Of a DNA stretch of 64,000 nt, positions 15,001 to 26,785 are shown one piece after another. The position numbers were made by a program, and so were the translations under genes. The notes beneath the pieces were generated by a model. That model had not been told where the DNA came from and made no database searches. It was given only the letters and a program-made list of their open reading frames with translations. Source of the stretch: Onchocerca volvulus (taxonomy: Eukaryota > Nematoda > Chromadorea > Rhabditida > Onchocercidae); assembly GCA_000499405.2 (NCBI GenBank), contig HG738137.1, forward strand, positions 26,843,928 to 26,907,927, written 5' to 3'. Positions within the stretch are counted from its first letter, which is position 1. Each line of letters starts with the position of its first letter.

Positions 15001-15156
15001 TTGCTGATTATTGTTCATTGAATTGTTATCACTGATGGCGGTCCTTTCGGTGCAATTTTCCAAGTTATGCTTTGATCGCAAGCTGAAACATTTCTTGCAA
15101 CGTTCTCGCAGATAATTTTGAGGTTCAAAGCCTGAACAGGACGCCTCTGATGACAT
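1..15156 (-). CDS. MTCL/SOGA-family coiled-coil protein (microtubule cross-linking factor-like), 3' end missing
   Basis: Known MTCL/SOGA proteins bundle or stabilise microtubules; that role here is inferred. Thirty-three exons join in frame, giving about 1,376 codons before the left edge: 14967-15156, 11976-12071, 11346-11515, 10637-10731, 10285-10417, 9855-10010, 9509-9670, 8988-9155, 8745-8834, 8418-8564, 8267-8352, 7261-7365, 6864-6927, 6414-6561, 6119-6237, 5815-5913, 5176-5280, 4970-5070, 4900-4937, 4370-4491, 3721-3864, 3530-3610, 3265-3438, 2900-3065, 2667-2792, 2496-2606, 2280-2413, 1906-2040, 1424-1513, 1166-1303, 785-964, 218-379, <1-94. The N-terminus has a C20-x2-C23-x6-H30 motif, five Q and a basic SREKRRSWRDK stretch. 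From about residue 184 it is nearly all coiled coil, with family-like blocks YRDENTVLKCELRELQ, NCRILQFKLRKSE and AKEVSIRLHNELE. The start follows an acceptor by 4 nt. The 8745 and 4970 donors were chosen by frame. Family assignment rests on remembered vertebrate MTCL1/SOGA motifs, so the family is less sure than the gene. Confidence 0.85.
4599..4634. repeat. Short 10-nt tandem repeat (AATGTTATTT x3)
   Basis: Three consecutive copies of AATGTTATTT lie in the intron between exons 4370-4491 and 4900-4937 of the MTCL-like gene. It looks like a simple slippage repeat. Confidence 0.8.
8745..10417 (-). other. Conserved core of the MTCL/SOGA-like protein
   Basis: Exons 10285-10417, 9855-10010, 9509-9670, 8988-9155 and 8745-8834 encode residues about 184-420. 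This is the part that best matches vertebrate MTCL1/SOGA as I recall them, with the motifs in the same order: LLEENESLK, FRELQRELEQN, CRILQFKLRKSE, RIRELESELRIAKEVSIRL and HNELETAEEKR. After exon 10285-10417 the exons are in phase 0 with short introns. Exons 8418-8564 and 7261-7365 continue with weaker family-like heptads (LRDQLKFAEEDL, QLELAEHEMEHL). Confidence 0.75.
12072..14966 (-). other. First large intron of the MTCL-like gene
   Basis: This 2.9-kb stretch separates coding exons 1 and 2. I see no open frame with exon-like borders in it. It holds long A/T runs and an imperfect palindromic patch near 13152-13198 (GAGATATC..GATATCTC, with an inner CCCGA..TCGGG). Confidence 0.55.
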
Positions 15157-15180
15157 ATAACTGCAATATCATTTGAATAT
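15157..15180 (-). promoter_or_regulatory. Splice acceptor just before the MTCL-like start codon (trans- or cis-splice site)
   Basis: On the minus strand an ATTGCAG acceptor ends at 15161 and leaves only TTAT before the ATG at 15156. A leader this short is typical of nematode SL trans-splicing. The frame is also open upstream through the acceptor, so a coding exon ending in phase 2 could join here instead. Confidence 0.5.
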
Positions 15181-15798
15181 TATTTCAGATAGCAAACATG
15201 GATTCACATTTACGAGGAAATTTGCGACATTTTGATGGATCATTTTTTGGATTTCAGTTAGAAAGCACGTTTTCAGTGTTGAAGAATCTAAGTCAGAGAT
15301 TCTGCCAATCAGAACTTTCAAATTTTCATCTTTTTTTTTTCTCGAAACTACTGGTTATTTACTAATTTTTATGCTGAAAAATTTACATCAGAAATATCAA
15401 TTTAAATTATCTGAAATTTTTGGAAATTCTGAAATGAAGTTATTGCAACAGACTTTTCAAGCCGAACAACAATGTCTTTTTAAATTTTTATGGTAAAAAC
15501 TAAGGAATTTCAAATTATTTTCCATGAAATAACGTGAAAATGGAACTAGCTGTGTATTTCTACAACAAATTACCTTATTGTACAGTAACTTTAACGATTG
15601 CAATCAAAGTTTTACAATTTTAAGCTCAATTAAATATTTCATAAGAGATTTAATCACATGATATGAATAAAAATACCATAAATATACAAGTTGCTGATGA
15701 CATTTGTCGTTACATACAATAATTTTCACTCATTTTTCAACTTAGTTTAATATTGTTAAAATATGTGGAAAAAAAAAACAAACAAACGATTGTTTTAT

Positions 15799-15927
15799 GA
15801 AAAATTGGAACCAATTCCCAGAATTCATTACATAAATTTTTCATTACGAATGACATAAATTTTTCTATTGAATATTTGTTTATTTATGTCAACCGTAATG
15901 AATTCTAGGAATTAGTTCCAATTTTTC
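15799..15927. repeat. Inverted repeat, 33-nt arms with 2 mismatches
   Basis: The left arm 15799-15831 and right arm 15895-15927 are reverse complements at 31 of 33 positions; the arms begin GAAAAATTGGAAC and end in ATTCATTAC. The 63-nt loop contains further self-complementary sequence (GACATAAA..TTTATGTC). The motif TTTTTCTATTGAATATTTG occurs both in the loop (about 15861) and overlapping the right arm (about 15922). It could be a small MITE-like remnant or a cruciform-forming hairpin. No transposase or clear target-site duplication was seen. Confidence 0.75.
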
Positions 15928-17275
15928 TATTGAATATTTGTTTGCTGAAGAAAAAATTGATTTCATATAAGAAATTTCTTGAATTTTTGACAAATAAATT
16001 AGTCATCTTTAAAAGAAGTGAAATCATTTAATAAACAACTTACGCTTTTTTTTTTTTTTTTTAATTTCAAAGTTTGTCAATGATAAACGTCAGTTTGATA
16101 GGTGACAGAAATTACATAAACATCACATTGAAAACAGTTTATCAGCTTTTGATGTTAACAACTAAATGATAATAAACTTATGATAATTGATGAGTTAGTA
16201 AAAATTAACGAAAAAACGACTACTTCATCGAAAAAAAAAGTATTCGATTGAATTTAAAAGAATGAATGAATTTCAAAGAATTCACCTCAATTTGTCACAA
16301 ACATATGCACTGTTTATTTTGTAGTTATCAGCAAAAATTGAATAAATTCGAAAATTTTTTTAATAGAACTTGATAAATAATATTGATTTATAAATATTTA
16401 ATATTCTGGAATTTTTTTGAAACAATGAAACTTTCTTCCAACAATGAAATTTAGCTTTAAACATTGAGAGCTTGTGATTTTTAGTAATTGCTCTAAGATT
16501 TATTTTAAAATAACTGCTATTGAGGGAAGGAAATGGAAACATACAAGAAATAAATGACATAAAAACTAATGTAATTAAATAAAAATCAATAAAAAGCAAA
16601 GAAAAAATTGGTTAAAAAAGTTTGAAATAGGATGAAATATGATGATAGAGAAATTGGAAGTTAAAAAAAAAAAAAAAAAAAGTTTGGAAGAGATATTTGT
16701 GATAATGCAGAAATATCTCCATTCTTTCTGTAGTAAATTTCACACTAGCTGGAGAAAGAACAAAAAATAACTATGAACTCAATTATATTTCGAGATTTTG
16801 TCGAAGAAAACTGATAGAAAGCAAGAAAAGAGTTCGAGACTCTCGAATTCGACAGTCTCGAATATTTGAAGTGCAGCATATACATAACAGACACAGATAC
16901 ATCCGCTTCGAATATTTAGCCTTCACAAAACCAGCAATAATCAGTGTGAATGGATGAAAATGGCGTTAGAGTTTGAAAAAAAATTCATACTTTCAACAGA
17001 TGGGAAGATAATTTTAAAAAGTCGTAACTTAAAAAAAAAAAAAAAAAAAGAAAAGAAAGAAAAAAAAGAAAGAAAAATTGAAATTTAAAATTGCTGAATG
17101 CAAGAAATATGCTCGCTTTACAATGAACAGATGAAAAGAAGTGAAATAGTCCAGTCATTAAAGCTTATTATCGATTGTGGTTTAATTTTTCGACGTGAAA
17201 TTTTCACATGAAGTAATAAAAAGAAGGGAAGAAGGCAAAAAATGAAATAAATTGAATTATTGGGATTTTGTACAG

Positions 17276-17335
17276 GCCTATTTCCGGAATCGATAAAAGC
17301 ATATGCCGAACAGAATCGAATTCTATGCGAATCTC
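17276..17335 (+). other. Orphan exon-like block (phase 1-1)
   Basis: A TTTTGTACAG acceptor precedes and a GTGAGTG donor follows 60 nt that read LFPESIKAYAEQNRILCES in one frame. This looks more protein-like than the surrounding sequence. No partner exon was established, so it may be chance. Confidence 0.2.
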
Positions 17336-17721
17336 GTGAGTGAGTTGCTTACGATGCGAATTTTCTTTAAATTGTTCCTTTTAATTGAATTTGCTCTATG
17401 AATCAAATAACAATAGTAGTGTAAAAGAATGTTTTTTTTCCAAATAAAATTACCATTCTTTTTCATTTATATATATGAAATTTGTCATTTGTCATTTGTC
17501 ATTTTACGATTTATTGCCATTTTTATATTGCGAAAAAATTCGCCCAAATTCTAAGTTTAACTAAAATTTAAAAAAATGGAAGTAATAAGGGTTGAAGCAA
17601 AAATTTCAATATACAAATTAAACATTTAAGAAAAGTTTAAAATAAAATAGTTCTTACATGAATACATGAATGGAATGACGAAGTATGTTAAATCTTTAAA
17701 TTATTTTCGTATGACAGACAA

Positions 17722-20700
17722 ATGTCGTTTAATTGTTGGCTAAAGGAAGGTAAGGAAAGACCTTGAAGTTTATGACAGTAATAGTTGGATAATTTCATGC
17801 ATTTCTGATAATCGTTCAGTATTATTTCTATTATATCATTAATATGACCATTTTCGCTAAAGTATTAGCGTTTTCGGAATTTTTTCAAACAAGAAATGAA
17901 GAAAGAAAATTGAAAAAAAAAAAGGAAAATATTGAAAATATTTGAAATGTTAAGCGACTTGATTGAAAAAAGTTTCTTGAAAAAAAAAACTGGATGAGCA
18001 TGAATCATTTTTCGTTTTTTCCTGCCAGTGTATGTTAGTCGTGCAAACATTTGCAATTCTGCGCGTATATTGCAACTTGAAGATGAGTAACTTCTCGAGA
18101 GTATAGATGAACAATAGTGCAAACAAGTAGTGATATTTCATTTCAACTATTTTGTTAAATAATGTTTTTTGCTCTACTCAAAACATTAATTTTTGATGCA
18201 CATGCACATGTAACACATCATTTCCTGAACTTTCTCGAGATTTTTTGGCCGAATTATTTTAATCTTAAGATTTAATTAATGATCTTTTTGGCAAAAAGAT
18301 CAATAATTATATCGTTCGTACTGCCTGCTTGTTTTTGTTCGTACATGTTAGTTGCAACTGTTCTTTCTCTGCAACTCTTCGATAAAAATTTATTTTTGAA
18401 TGAAAAATTTTTAAATTGAAAACCATCTGTTCCAAAAAAACTAAACCATCTGTTAGTCGTTGTATTTATTAGCCAAATTTCATATCTTGAAATATTTTCA
18501 TCCTTTCGCTTATCATTTATCATCACATTTTGCAATAACTGATTAAATATTGATGAATGTAAATGAAGGACGAATTTTAGATTTCGATCTCTTCAAAAGC
18601 CTTTTCAACTTTCATATATAAAATATATCGTTGAATGCGCTACTAAAACGCTACATTTTATCTCTTTAACTTATTGTTTTGAATTAAATAGTTGCATAAA
18701 ACATAATTTTTGATATATTCAAAATTCCAAAAAATTGAATTTTTGAAAAATTAATTTGTGAAAATTTTACTAATTCAACTTTTGTTTGAATTTTAGATCA
18801 ATTGTGTACTTGTACTTTATAACATGGCTTGAAATAATAATTCTCAATGTTAAATATATGAATTTAAATGGGAATGGAATAAATTTGAAGCAGAAATTGG
18901 AAAAATTGAAAAATACGAATTTTTCTGAAAATATAAAAATAATGGTGCTTGCTTGTTTTCGATCAATTTCTCCTGAAGAATAGCATCGATCAATTAATAT
19001 CAAAATATAGGTAAATTTGCTGATAACTTTGTGATAATATCTAGTACTGTAATGGAGTAAGTGAAGGAGAAAACAGGAAATGTTTTAAAGTTAATACCAT
19101 TAATGAATACATTTTCACTTAATAATAATACAAGGGTGATATGGTAATGTCAGTAAAAGAAACTTGATAATAGGATAAAACGATGTTATGAAACGATGAA
19201 ATCTCTCATAAATCTCGTTAATTGCTAATTAATTGCTAGGAAACACGGAAAACGGATAAATTGATTATACAAGTTATATAGAAGAGAAAGATCTAAAATA
19301 CTTAACATGTCTTACGCATATTTTACTTCTTTTGAAAGTTATTGTCTTTGAAACTTAACTTTTGCGCCTTTTTTGAAATTTAAAATTTATGCGGAAAAAA
19401 ACACTTATTCATCCAAATAGAATGAAAGCTAACGTAAAAAAATATAACTATTCAAATACAATTTTAAATATTTCAAATAGTGATTACTAGTTCATATAAC
19501 TTTTAACAAGGATGGATCATAAGCAAGTCACTTATTTTATGAATGATAAAAAAAAATAAATGTCTTATCAAAATATAGTGTAATATGAAAAAAAAGTTCA
19601 AGAAAACTGATTAGTCTTGTCATTGATATCAATTAAGCTCTTATCATTTTAGAAATATTTTGTTACTGCAATTTGCAATCAAACTGATATATTTGCAAAC
19701 ATTCAATTGAAAATCATCTTTCCAGTTTAAAATATTCCAATAAAAGTTTAATAAATCTGCTAATATTCGAAATATTGTTTTTTTTTTTTTTTTTTTAGAT
19801 CCAAGTTTCACCAATTTTCGATAAATCTCATTTAAACATTTAATTTTCACTTTCTCTACTCTTGTTTTTTTTTTTTTTTTTTGATGGCATCATCACTTCA
19901 GGTCAGGAGAAATGTTTGCACAATACGATAAGTAAAATGATAAAAAGCACATGAAAATTTTAAATTATTCGATATTTCGATAATTCATTTCAAAAAACTT
20001 TACTGTAATCGATTTAGCAAATCATAACATGCAATTTCAAATATTTAAGCGATTTTAAAATTGAAAAAGTTGAATTATTTCATTGCTAAAATGATTCATT
20101 TCATTTGAAATATCACCGAGCATATCCTTTTTATAAAAGGATGACCTTTAAATTGTTGAATTTTTTTCATCAATAATCAAATAGAACAGAATATTTTGAT
20201 TTATTTCAGCTAATAAATCTTAAAAATCAATTTGTCTGTCTAAGACTTTTAGCCATCTTCAAATGTAACTATGGTGATTAATTTTAAAGAATAAAATAAC
20301 GAAAAAATTTCGAGAAATTATGAAAATAATAAATTCTGTTTAATTTCAAACTAATTAAATTCTAAATTTGCCAAAATTGTCATCCACTTACTTTTCGAAC
20401 TTTACATGCAACCGAATTCGAGAACAGCTAAAGTCTTAACTTCTTACTTATTTCTATAACCTAACTTTTCATTTAACTTTTAACTGAAATACCATTTTCA
20501 GTATACTTGTACCATCAATCATTTTTCCGGAAATCCAAACCTCCGGAATTTCCCCACTCCTTCTATTTACATTGCCGTAAGAAAAATTATTTGGAAAAAA
20601 ACAAATTTTATCAGTAAACAGCGTGAATTATAATTAATATGTTCCAGACTGCTCAAAAATTTCAGAAATTCCTATTAATATTAGAGAAAATTTCCTTTGA

Positions 20701-21670
20701 AATAACCGTTTTCAAAACAAAACAAAAAAAGAAAAAAAGAAAAGAAAAAAGATTTAGAAATAAGAATTCGAGATGAAAATTCAAACTTAACACTGTATTA
20801 ATTTTTATTGAAAATATCATTTGAGAAAAGAAAAAATCTCAAAAATTTAGCTATTCTAAGATTCTTTTTTTTTTTGTATAAAATAATAAAAGCTCGTATA
20901 TTTTCTATAATTACGAGCCAATTTAAGAGACAATTTATTTGTGAACGATTGATTTGAGGATTAAATTTGAATTGATGCATTTTTTTTATTTATTTTAATT
21001 TAAATTAATTATAAACACTATGAAAGGAAAAATGCTGAATATAAAGGCTATCAAATGTTAAAATTAATTTGTAAATTTTGCGGGAAATGAAACAATAATG
21101 ATTATTTCAAGAAAAAATAATAAAATTTTAAGTAAAATTTTTTCAACTTATTTACTTTAATCATTAATTAATGATAATAGGAGATGAAATATTTTCAATG
21201 ATAAAAGTTATATCTCTCATATCATACTATTTTTATTCGAAGAGTTGAAAATGATAATTTATGAATAAATCAATCAGTTCTTAAAAGTGAATTTAATTTC
21301 ATCGAAATGATGGATAAATCGTAAAATGGAATAGGGAAGCGAATTCGAAAAGCAATCGGCAACACACTTTGGGTCAACAAATAATATCCATTCCATCTGA
21401 TATCGTCATCAACTTGGGATGCTTGTAGATAGATGCAAGTTGATGCAAGTCAATTGCTACTGCAAACTGCGTGCACACATCAGCTGTCGCTTCTACGGCA
21501 ATTCATTACAGCACATATCCATTATTCGTTATTCTGATACGGCAAAGCACAATTCATTAATCGTAATTTCGCTCGTTATTATTCAAATCACTTCTGATGA
21601 ATTCGCTCAAATGCTACTTGCTTGCTTTATTCTATCGCAAATTTCAACGATAACTGTAAACTTGCACTAA
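17722..21670 (+). CDS. Speculative three-exon small cysteine-containing protein
   Basis: Three blocks join in frame: 17722-17749 (MSFNCWLKE, donor G|GTAAGG), 20502-20576 (acceptor CATTTTCAG, donor GCC|GTAAGA) and 21436-21670 (acceptor TTGTAG, stop at 21668-21670). The product would be about 113 residues. The second block is open in all three plus frames, and the third covers a locally GC-richer patch that may instead be regulatory. I recognise no domain. Phase agreement across two junctions has roughly a one-in-nine chance of arising at random, so this model is weak. Confidence 0.15.
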
Positions 21671-21791
21671 ACGTGCCTTTCAGTTGAAAGGACAACGGAA
21701 GTTCGATTCAAATGTCACTTACTTAACTGCAATTCGGAATAGTTTAAATTTGAAACAGATAAAAGAACGAAGATTAACAGAGAGAATAAAA

Positions 21792-21845
21792 ATTTAGAAA
21801 AATTCGAACATTTAGAAAAATCCAAAAATTTAGAAAAATTTAAAA
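21792..21845. repeat. 18-nt tandem repeat, 3 imperfect copies
   Basis: Three copies of a unit beginning ATTTAGAAAAAT follow one another, differing mainly in the last six bases. Confidence 0.7.
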
Positions 21846-22271
21846 ATTTATGAGTATAGGAAACAATCGCAATTGTTTGATCAATTCTTATATATATGTT
21901 AATAAAAGAGAAGATTCATATTCATCTGAACGAGTCGAATCATTTTTGTTGTTTGAAATTCTGACGATAAAATAATCAATTAATCGTTTAACAAGACAAC
22001 TATTGTTGAAAGTATGAGTAATGCTGATTTTAATGACAAAAGAGATGGAATTCATGATTGGTTATCTTTCTGATATGGATTGATAATTTTGAGGTAAATT
22101 TTTTAATAAGCATTCCATTGTGCCAATAATTAATCAATTCTTACAAAATTGAAATCTTCAATGAGATTTAAAAGACCATTTAGCTCAGGAATAAAAATAA
22201 ATTTTTAGATGGAATTAAATTATTTATAAAAAATATTTTCAATTCAAATTGATCTTCAATTGAAGACTTAC

Positions 22272-22329
22272 ATTTATCACCGCTATAATTCCACTTTGCT
22301 TTTTGAATTTCATCAGTATTTTTCGATCG
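22272..22329 (-). other. Orphan exon-like block with strong splice borders
   Basis: Read on the minus strand, an AAATTTCAG acceptor precedes and a textbook GTAAGT donor follows 58 nt. One frame reads RSKNTDEIQKAKWNYSGDK. It enters in phase 0 and leaves in phase 1, so it cannot join the first known MTCL-like exon directly while keeping that reading frame. It could be a non-coding 5' exon of that gene, part of an unseen gene, or chance. Confidence 0.25.
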
Positions 22330-23329
22330 CTGAAATTTGTGGCGAGCAAAAGTTTTATTTTCAAATTTAAGAAATACAAACCTATTATTTCTGAATGGAT
22401 TCTAACTATCTTGACAAAAATTTACATTGGAAAGTTTGAAAAAAAAAAAAAACAATGATATTCTAATTTTGTTTCTAATTATGGATGATATTAATTTTAG
22501 CAAGTTTTTGTTATTTTAATGAAAGCTCAAATTTTTAAAATTTTCAAGCACTTTTTGCTTTTTTAAAGATCTATATATATATGTATGAAATCATTTTAAT
22601 TATAAAATTGAAATATAGGAACTACTATAGCGAGAATTTCTCCCATAATTTGTAATTCTGCACCTGTAATTCTAGAAAGGAAATGTCAAAATTGCTAAAT
22701 TTCAAAAAGTGATGACACGAAATTCGACTCGAGATATGTTATCAATCACTTATCACTCGGAGATAAGGCGACAATATGAATATCATAGGATAAAAGAATT
22801 GTTATTTACTCGAACTTTTAACTTCATTTGATTACTAAAAATTTGCATTAACATTGCTGCTATAATGAAAAATATTAATTAGCTAACTGTGAAATGACAT
22901 TTTTCAACCTTTCGATCTCAATTTGTCAACATTTTCACAAAAAAAAGTTCAATGATGAAAAAGTAAGGGAAAAGACGCAAAATTCTAGATTTATTATTTG
23001 CTAAAGAATATACATAGAAATTGGAAAAGAAAAAAAAGAGAAATATTCATTTTTTTCTTTTACTTCTAAGAAAATTTTTCTGAAATGAATATTGGACAAA
23101 AATTTTGACAAAAAATTATTTCTCCAAATACTCAAATTGATTGGAAAATTTTTCATTGTTCGTTATAATTTGTCAACTAAATTAGATTATGAAAACTTAC
23201 CTTTCGTTTTCTTCTTTTTACCTTTTTGCTTACTTTTTTCAAAACTTTTACAAATTCCTTTCTTCATCTTACTTAACAAATACTTATCAAAGGGATATCA
23301 TAGAGTTATTTACTGCTACAGCAATGAAA

Positions 23330-23365
23330 AGTACAGGTATAAAAAGTAAAATACGTACCTGTACT
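23330..23365. repeat. Perfect 10-bp hairpin
   Basis: AGTACAGGTA at 23330-23339 is exactly complementary to TACCTGTACT at 23356-23365, with a 16-nt AT-rich loop. No flanking gene explains it. Confidence 0.6.
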
Positions 23366-23909
23366 TATCGGTCATCTACCTCAGTAATCCTTTCATTGAC
23401 CTCAGATTATTCTATTCGTCTTCACCTTCCAAACTAATTATTCCACCTGAAATGCGTTATTTTGTCATTGAGAAGTACCGGGATATTGAGTCCTTCATTC
23501 TGCTCACCGAATTGCCTATTTAATAACTCATATTTGAATGATTTATTCATTATTGATTTATCGATCTGCTGAACTTATTAAGTTGATCGTTTAGTACTTT
23601 CAAGCTCATTAATTGTTTCTGCTAATTTTGAATTTGAAAAAAGAAATTTGAAAATGTGAGAAGATAAATGTAGCTCATCACGAACAAAAGCAGCCTGCTT
23701 GGCTAATATAAGTTGTGACCCAAATAGTATCGATAAACTACAATGGTACCAACAAGGTCAAATTACACGATGGTATACTGTGGAGCAAATCGAAAGACTC
23801 AATTCATTTTAAAATCGAAAAACTTTGGAATAAACAAATTATGAAAGCCTTAAAATTAGGCTGAAAAAAATTGTTGGTTTGGATGAAAGTTTTGAAATAA
23901 AATTGAAAG

Positions 23910-24045
23910 AGAATCGGATTTGAGATCAAAATTATTTCAAAAAAAATTTTTTTTTCTAAGAAATCAGATTTGAGATCAATTTTTTTTTTTTTATTTTTTT
24001 TCTTTTTTCTAAGAATTAGATTTGAGATCAGAATTATTTAAAACT
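23910..24045. repeat. About 50-nt tandem repeat, three copies
   Basis: GATTTGAGATCA occurs at 23917, 23967 and 24018, each copy followed by a poly(T)-rich stretch and then, for the first two, CTAAGAA. The period is 50-51 nt. The sequence between is low complexity. Confidence 0.75.
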
Positions 24046-26785
24046 TTGCTAACATTCATATTTTACATCACATTTTAACATAAATTAATAAAATTCGTAA
24101 AAAAATGGTTAGCCGAAACTCCACCACCAAAAATTTATAATTCTTGTGTTAAATAAAGACCTTTGACCTCAGACAATGGAATGACAGATTTTTCGAAATA
24201 ACAATATTTATCAAAATGCTTACTGTATCAGGATATCTAATGATGGAGAATATGAAAAGCAAGAATTAAGTCAAAAATTCGGAATATTTCAATCAAATTG
24301 ACAAATGAAATTTTCATATTACAATACTTCTAACGCTACAGGAAGTGTTGAATTGTAATATTTGAATTAAAATGATTGAAACTTCAAAGAATTAAAATAA
24401 AATTATGCAAATATTTTTATGACATCTGCCAAGTTCTAATCTCTTCCATTTTTTGAAACTTAATAAAAATCATCTAAGAAAAACTTGCAATTAGAATTGG
24501 CTAAAAGAACCATCTATGATCGTTGAAATTGCTAACTTTCACATTTTTGAAATTTAAAAAATCAGTTGCAAAAGAGTTTTAATTAGGAATATATTTAACA
24601 GACTAATTGAAATAAACATCCTAATTTTATAGAAAATCATCAAAAGATCAATATCCTATTAATAGCAGAGCAAGAATATTTGTTAAATTTTTAATTTTAA
24701 AAATTTAAGATTTCATATTAAAAATGTTTATATAAAAAATAAGGAATTTTCTCAATTTTGTTAGGAATTTGAGGTAAGCTTAAAAGCTGATAATTTTGCT
24801 ATTTATTTTGAAAACTATTTAGCCAACAGCAAATCAATAAAGAGCCCGCAAGAACATTACAGGAAATTAGCTGAACAAAATATCTTCAGGTGTAAAATTA
24901 TGGAAATTACTCAAAATCTCTATAAAAAAGAATCTGAAGAATCTCAGCTGCCGAATTGAACTTATAAGTGAAAAGAATCGAAAATTAGTTTCCAGAACTA
25001 TTATGCCGTATATCCTTTCAGAGCGAAATGAAAGGTGTCTCGACAAGTTGTCATCCAAACAAAAGATGACAATTCCAGGTATGGAATATTCAGGATTGTT
25101 TATGGATGAAAAATATTTGGATCGATATTTCAAATATCCGAGAAATGACTGCAGGAAAGTATTTTTGAGCAATAGTGATAATTCATGTGATTGATGTCGT
25201 AGATCAGTGTACTGATATGATAATAAATTTTATAATTAATCATCGCAGAATGAAAGGTTAAAATCATCTGTTCGCCGAATTGCCGAAAATGAATTTTTTT
25301 ACATAAAAAAGTTGAAACGATCATCAATATGACGCCAACGCTAGATCATTCTAATCATCAAAACATATTTTAAACAGTGATTGTCAGAAATATTCACCGG
25401 AAAAAATTCAAAGTTTTCATGAAAAAAAAACTTGCGATATACATCTCTTTATCTTTGAATGCTTGAAAATAATAATGGAATGAAGAAGAATAGTGCGAAA
25501 AATTTGCTTATTTTCCCAGAAAGAAATTTGTCAAAAATTGCAGACGATGGTTTAAGTTCAGAGTTCAGATTCAAGTTCAGAACGGATCACACGAAAACCG
25601 ATAGAAAATTCAGAATATTCAAAAATGCATGAATCGGAAAATCGCTAAAGAAGCCAAGTCAAGAATAAAATGTTTACAATTTTTTGATAAAAGACTATTT
25701 CAATAAAAGATTTGTCCGGAAAAAGGAATAGCAAGTGATGAATCCGTTACAAAGGAAAACGATGTTGGAAAAATTTACCGGAATAGAAGCGAGTCACACA
25801 TGAAAAAATTTTTCTGAATCCAATTTGCAGTAATGCAGGAACAGAAATTATTATATCGAACGGAATCACGTTACTACAGCGTGAAACCAACGTGGAATCG
25901 CACCTTACCGCAACGTGAAATCCGTGTTCAGTAAAAGGCATCTCAGGATAACAGAAAAATTCCAATGTTAATGTTTCATATGAACATGTCAACTAATTAA
26001 TCAAGAAAAGTATTCAGATGATTTATTTAATGAATGTTAATTATAACAAATCATAATTACCTTACATATAAATTAGTGAGAAGTCATTAATCCAAAGTTT
26101 TTATCGAATAGGTAAAAAGTTTCAAATTTTCAACTATCGAATATTTCAAAAATATAATAAACGAATTGAAATAGTACTTGGCATTTATAGAAAATTAAAA
26201 TGTAAAATTAAAAAAGTTAATTGTTATCTAAATTTATCTAATTTCCAAATAAATAATTTGATATGTTCTTTGTCCTGTACTTATCTGTGTGATAAGCAAT
26301 GAATGATAAGAAAACTGATACGTTATTTTATATAGTGACAATTTTTTTTTTTTAAATAAATTCGCTATATCTGATAATAAAATAATTTTCCATTATTATC
26401 TGTTATGGCATCAATTTTACAATTATTACGATATGAAAAGCTTTACATAATGATTTGAAGCATTATATAACAAACTTTCCGTAATTAAAGAAAAAGTTTA
26501 AAAAAAGTGAAACATTTTGAAGCACGAAATTTAAAAATAACAATGCAAAAACAATGCTTATATTTCCCATTTTTAGTTAAATTATTAATTTTCAAAATTT
26601 ATCACCATTATTATCATTATTTAACATTACTAAGGAATGGAAAGAAATTAAACATTTTAATTTCTATGCTTAATTTTTCAAATTAGTTACTGCAATCATT
26701 AATTAATTAACGAATTCACTTTCTTTGCTATGAAAAATGAAGTTTATATGATATTTTCAACTAAATTTTAGCAATAATTGCAGAG

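Larger units (their letters stand above)
15181..26785. other. Largely non-coding AT-rich stretch with orphan exon-like blocks
   Basis: No complete, convincing gene was found in these 11.6 kb. Listed separately are a hairpin at 15.8 kb, exon-like blocks at 17276, 17722, 20502 and 22272, a GC-richer block at 21.4-21.7 kb, and repeats at 21.8 and 23.9 kb. Two further exon-like pieces are recorded as rejected or unresolved (15198-15365, 24992-25078). The rest is low-complexity AT DNA with many homopolymers. Confidence 0.6.

Noticed and set aside
15198..15365. Plus-strand 55-codon frame (MDSHLRGNLRHFDG..) after an ATTATTTCAG acceptor, almost head to head with the MTCL-like first exon
   Set aside because: Ends in a poly-Phe homopolymer, no downstream exon found; length is within chance for this composition.
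23201..23267. Minus-strand Lys-rich block with ATG and GTAAGT donor
   Set aside because: Phase 1 exit hits a stop in the nearest candidate exon (22272-22329); composition is A-rich low complexity.
24992..25078. Plus-strand block between TTTCCAG and CCAG|GTATGG (LSERNERCLDKLSSKQK)
   Set aside because: Good borders but no phase-compatible neighbours; left unresolved rather than called.
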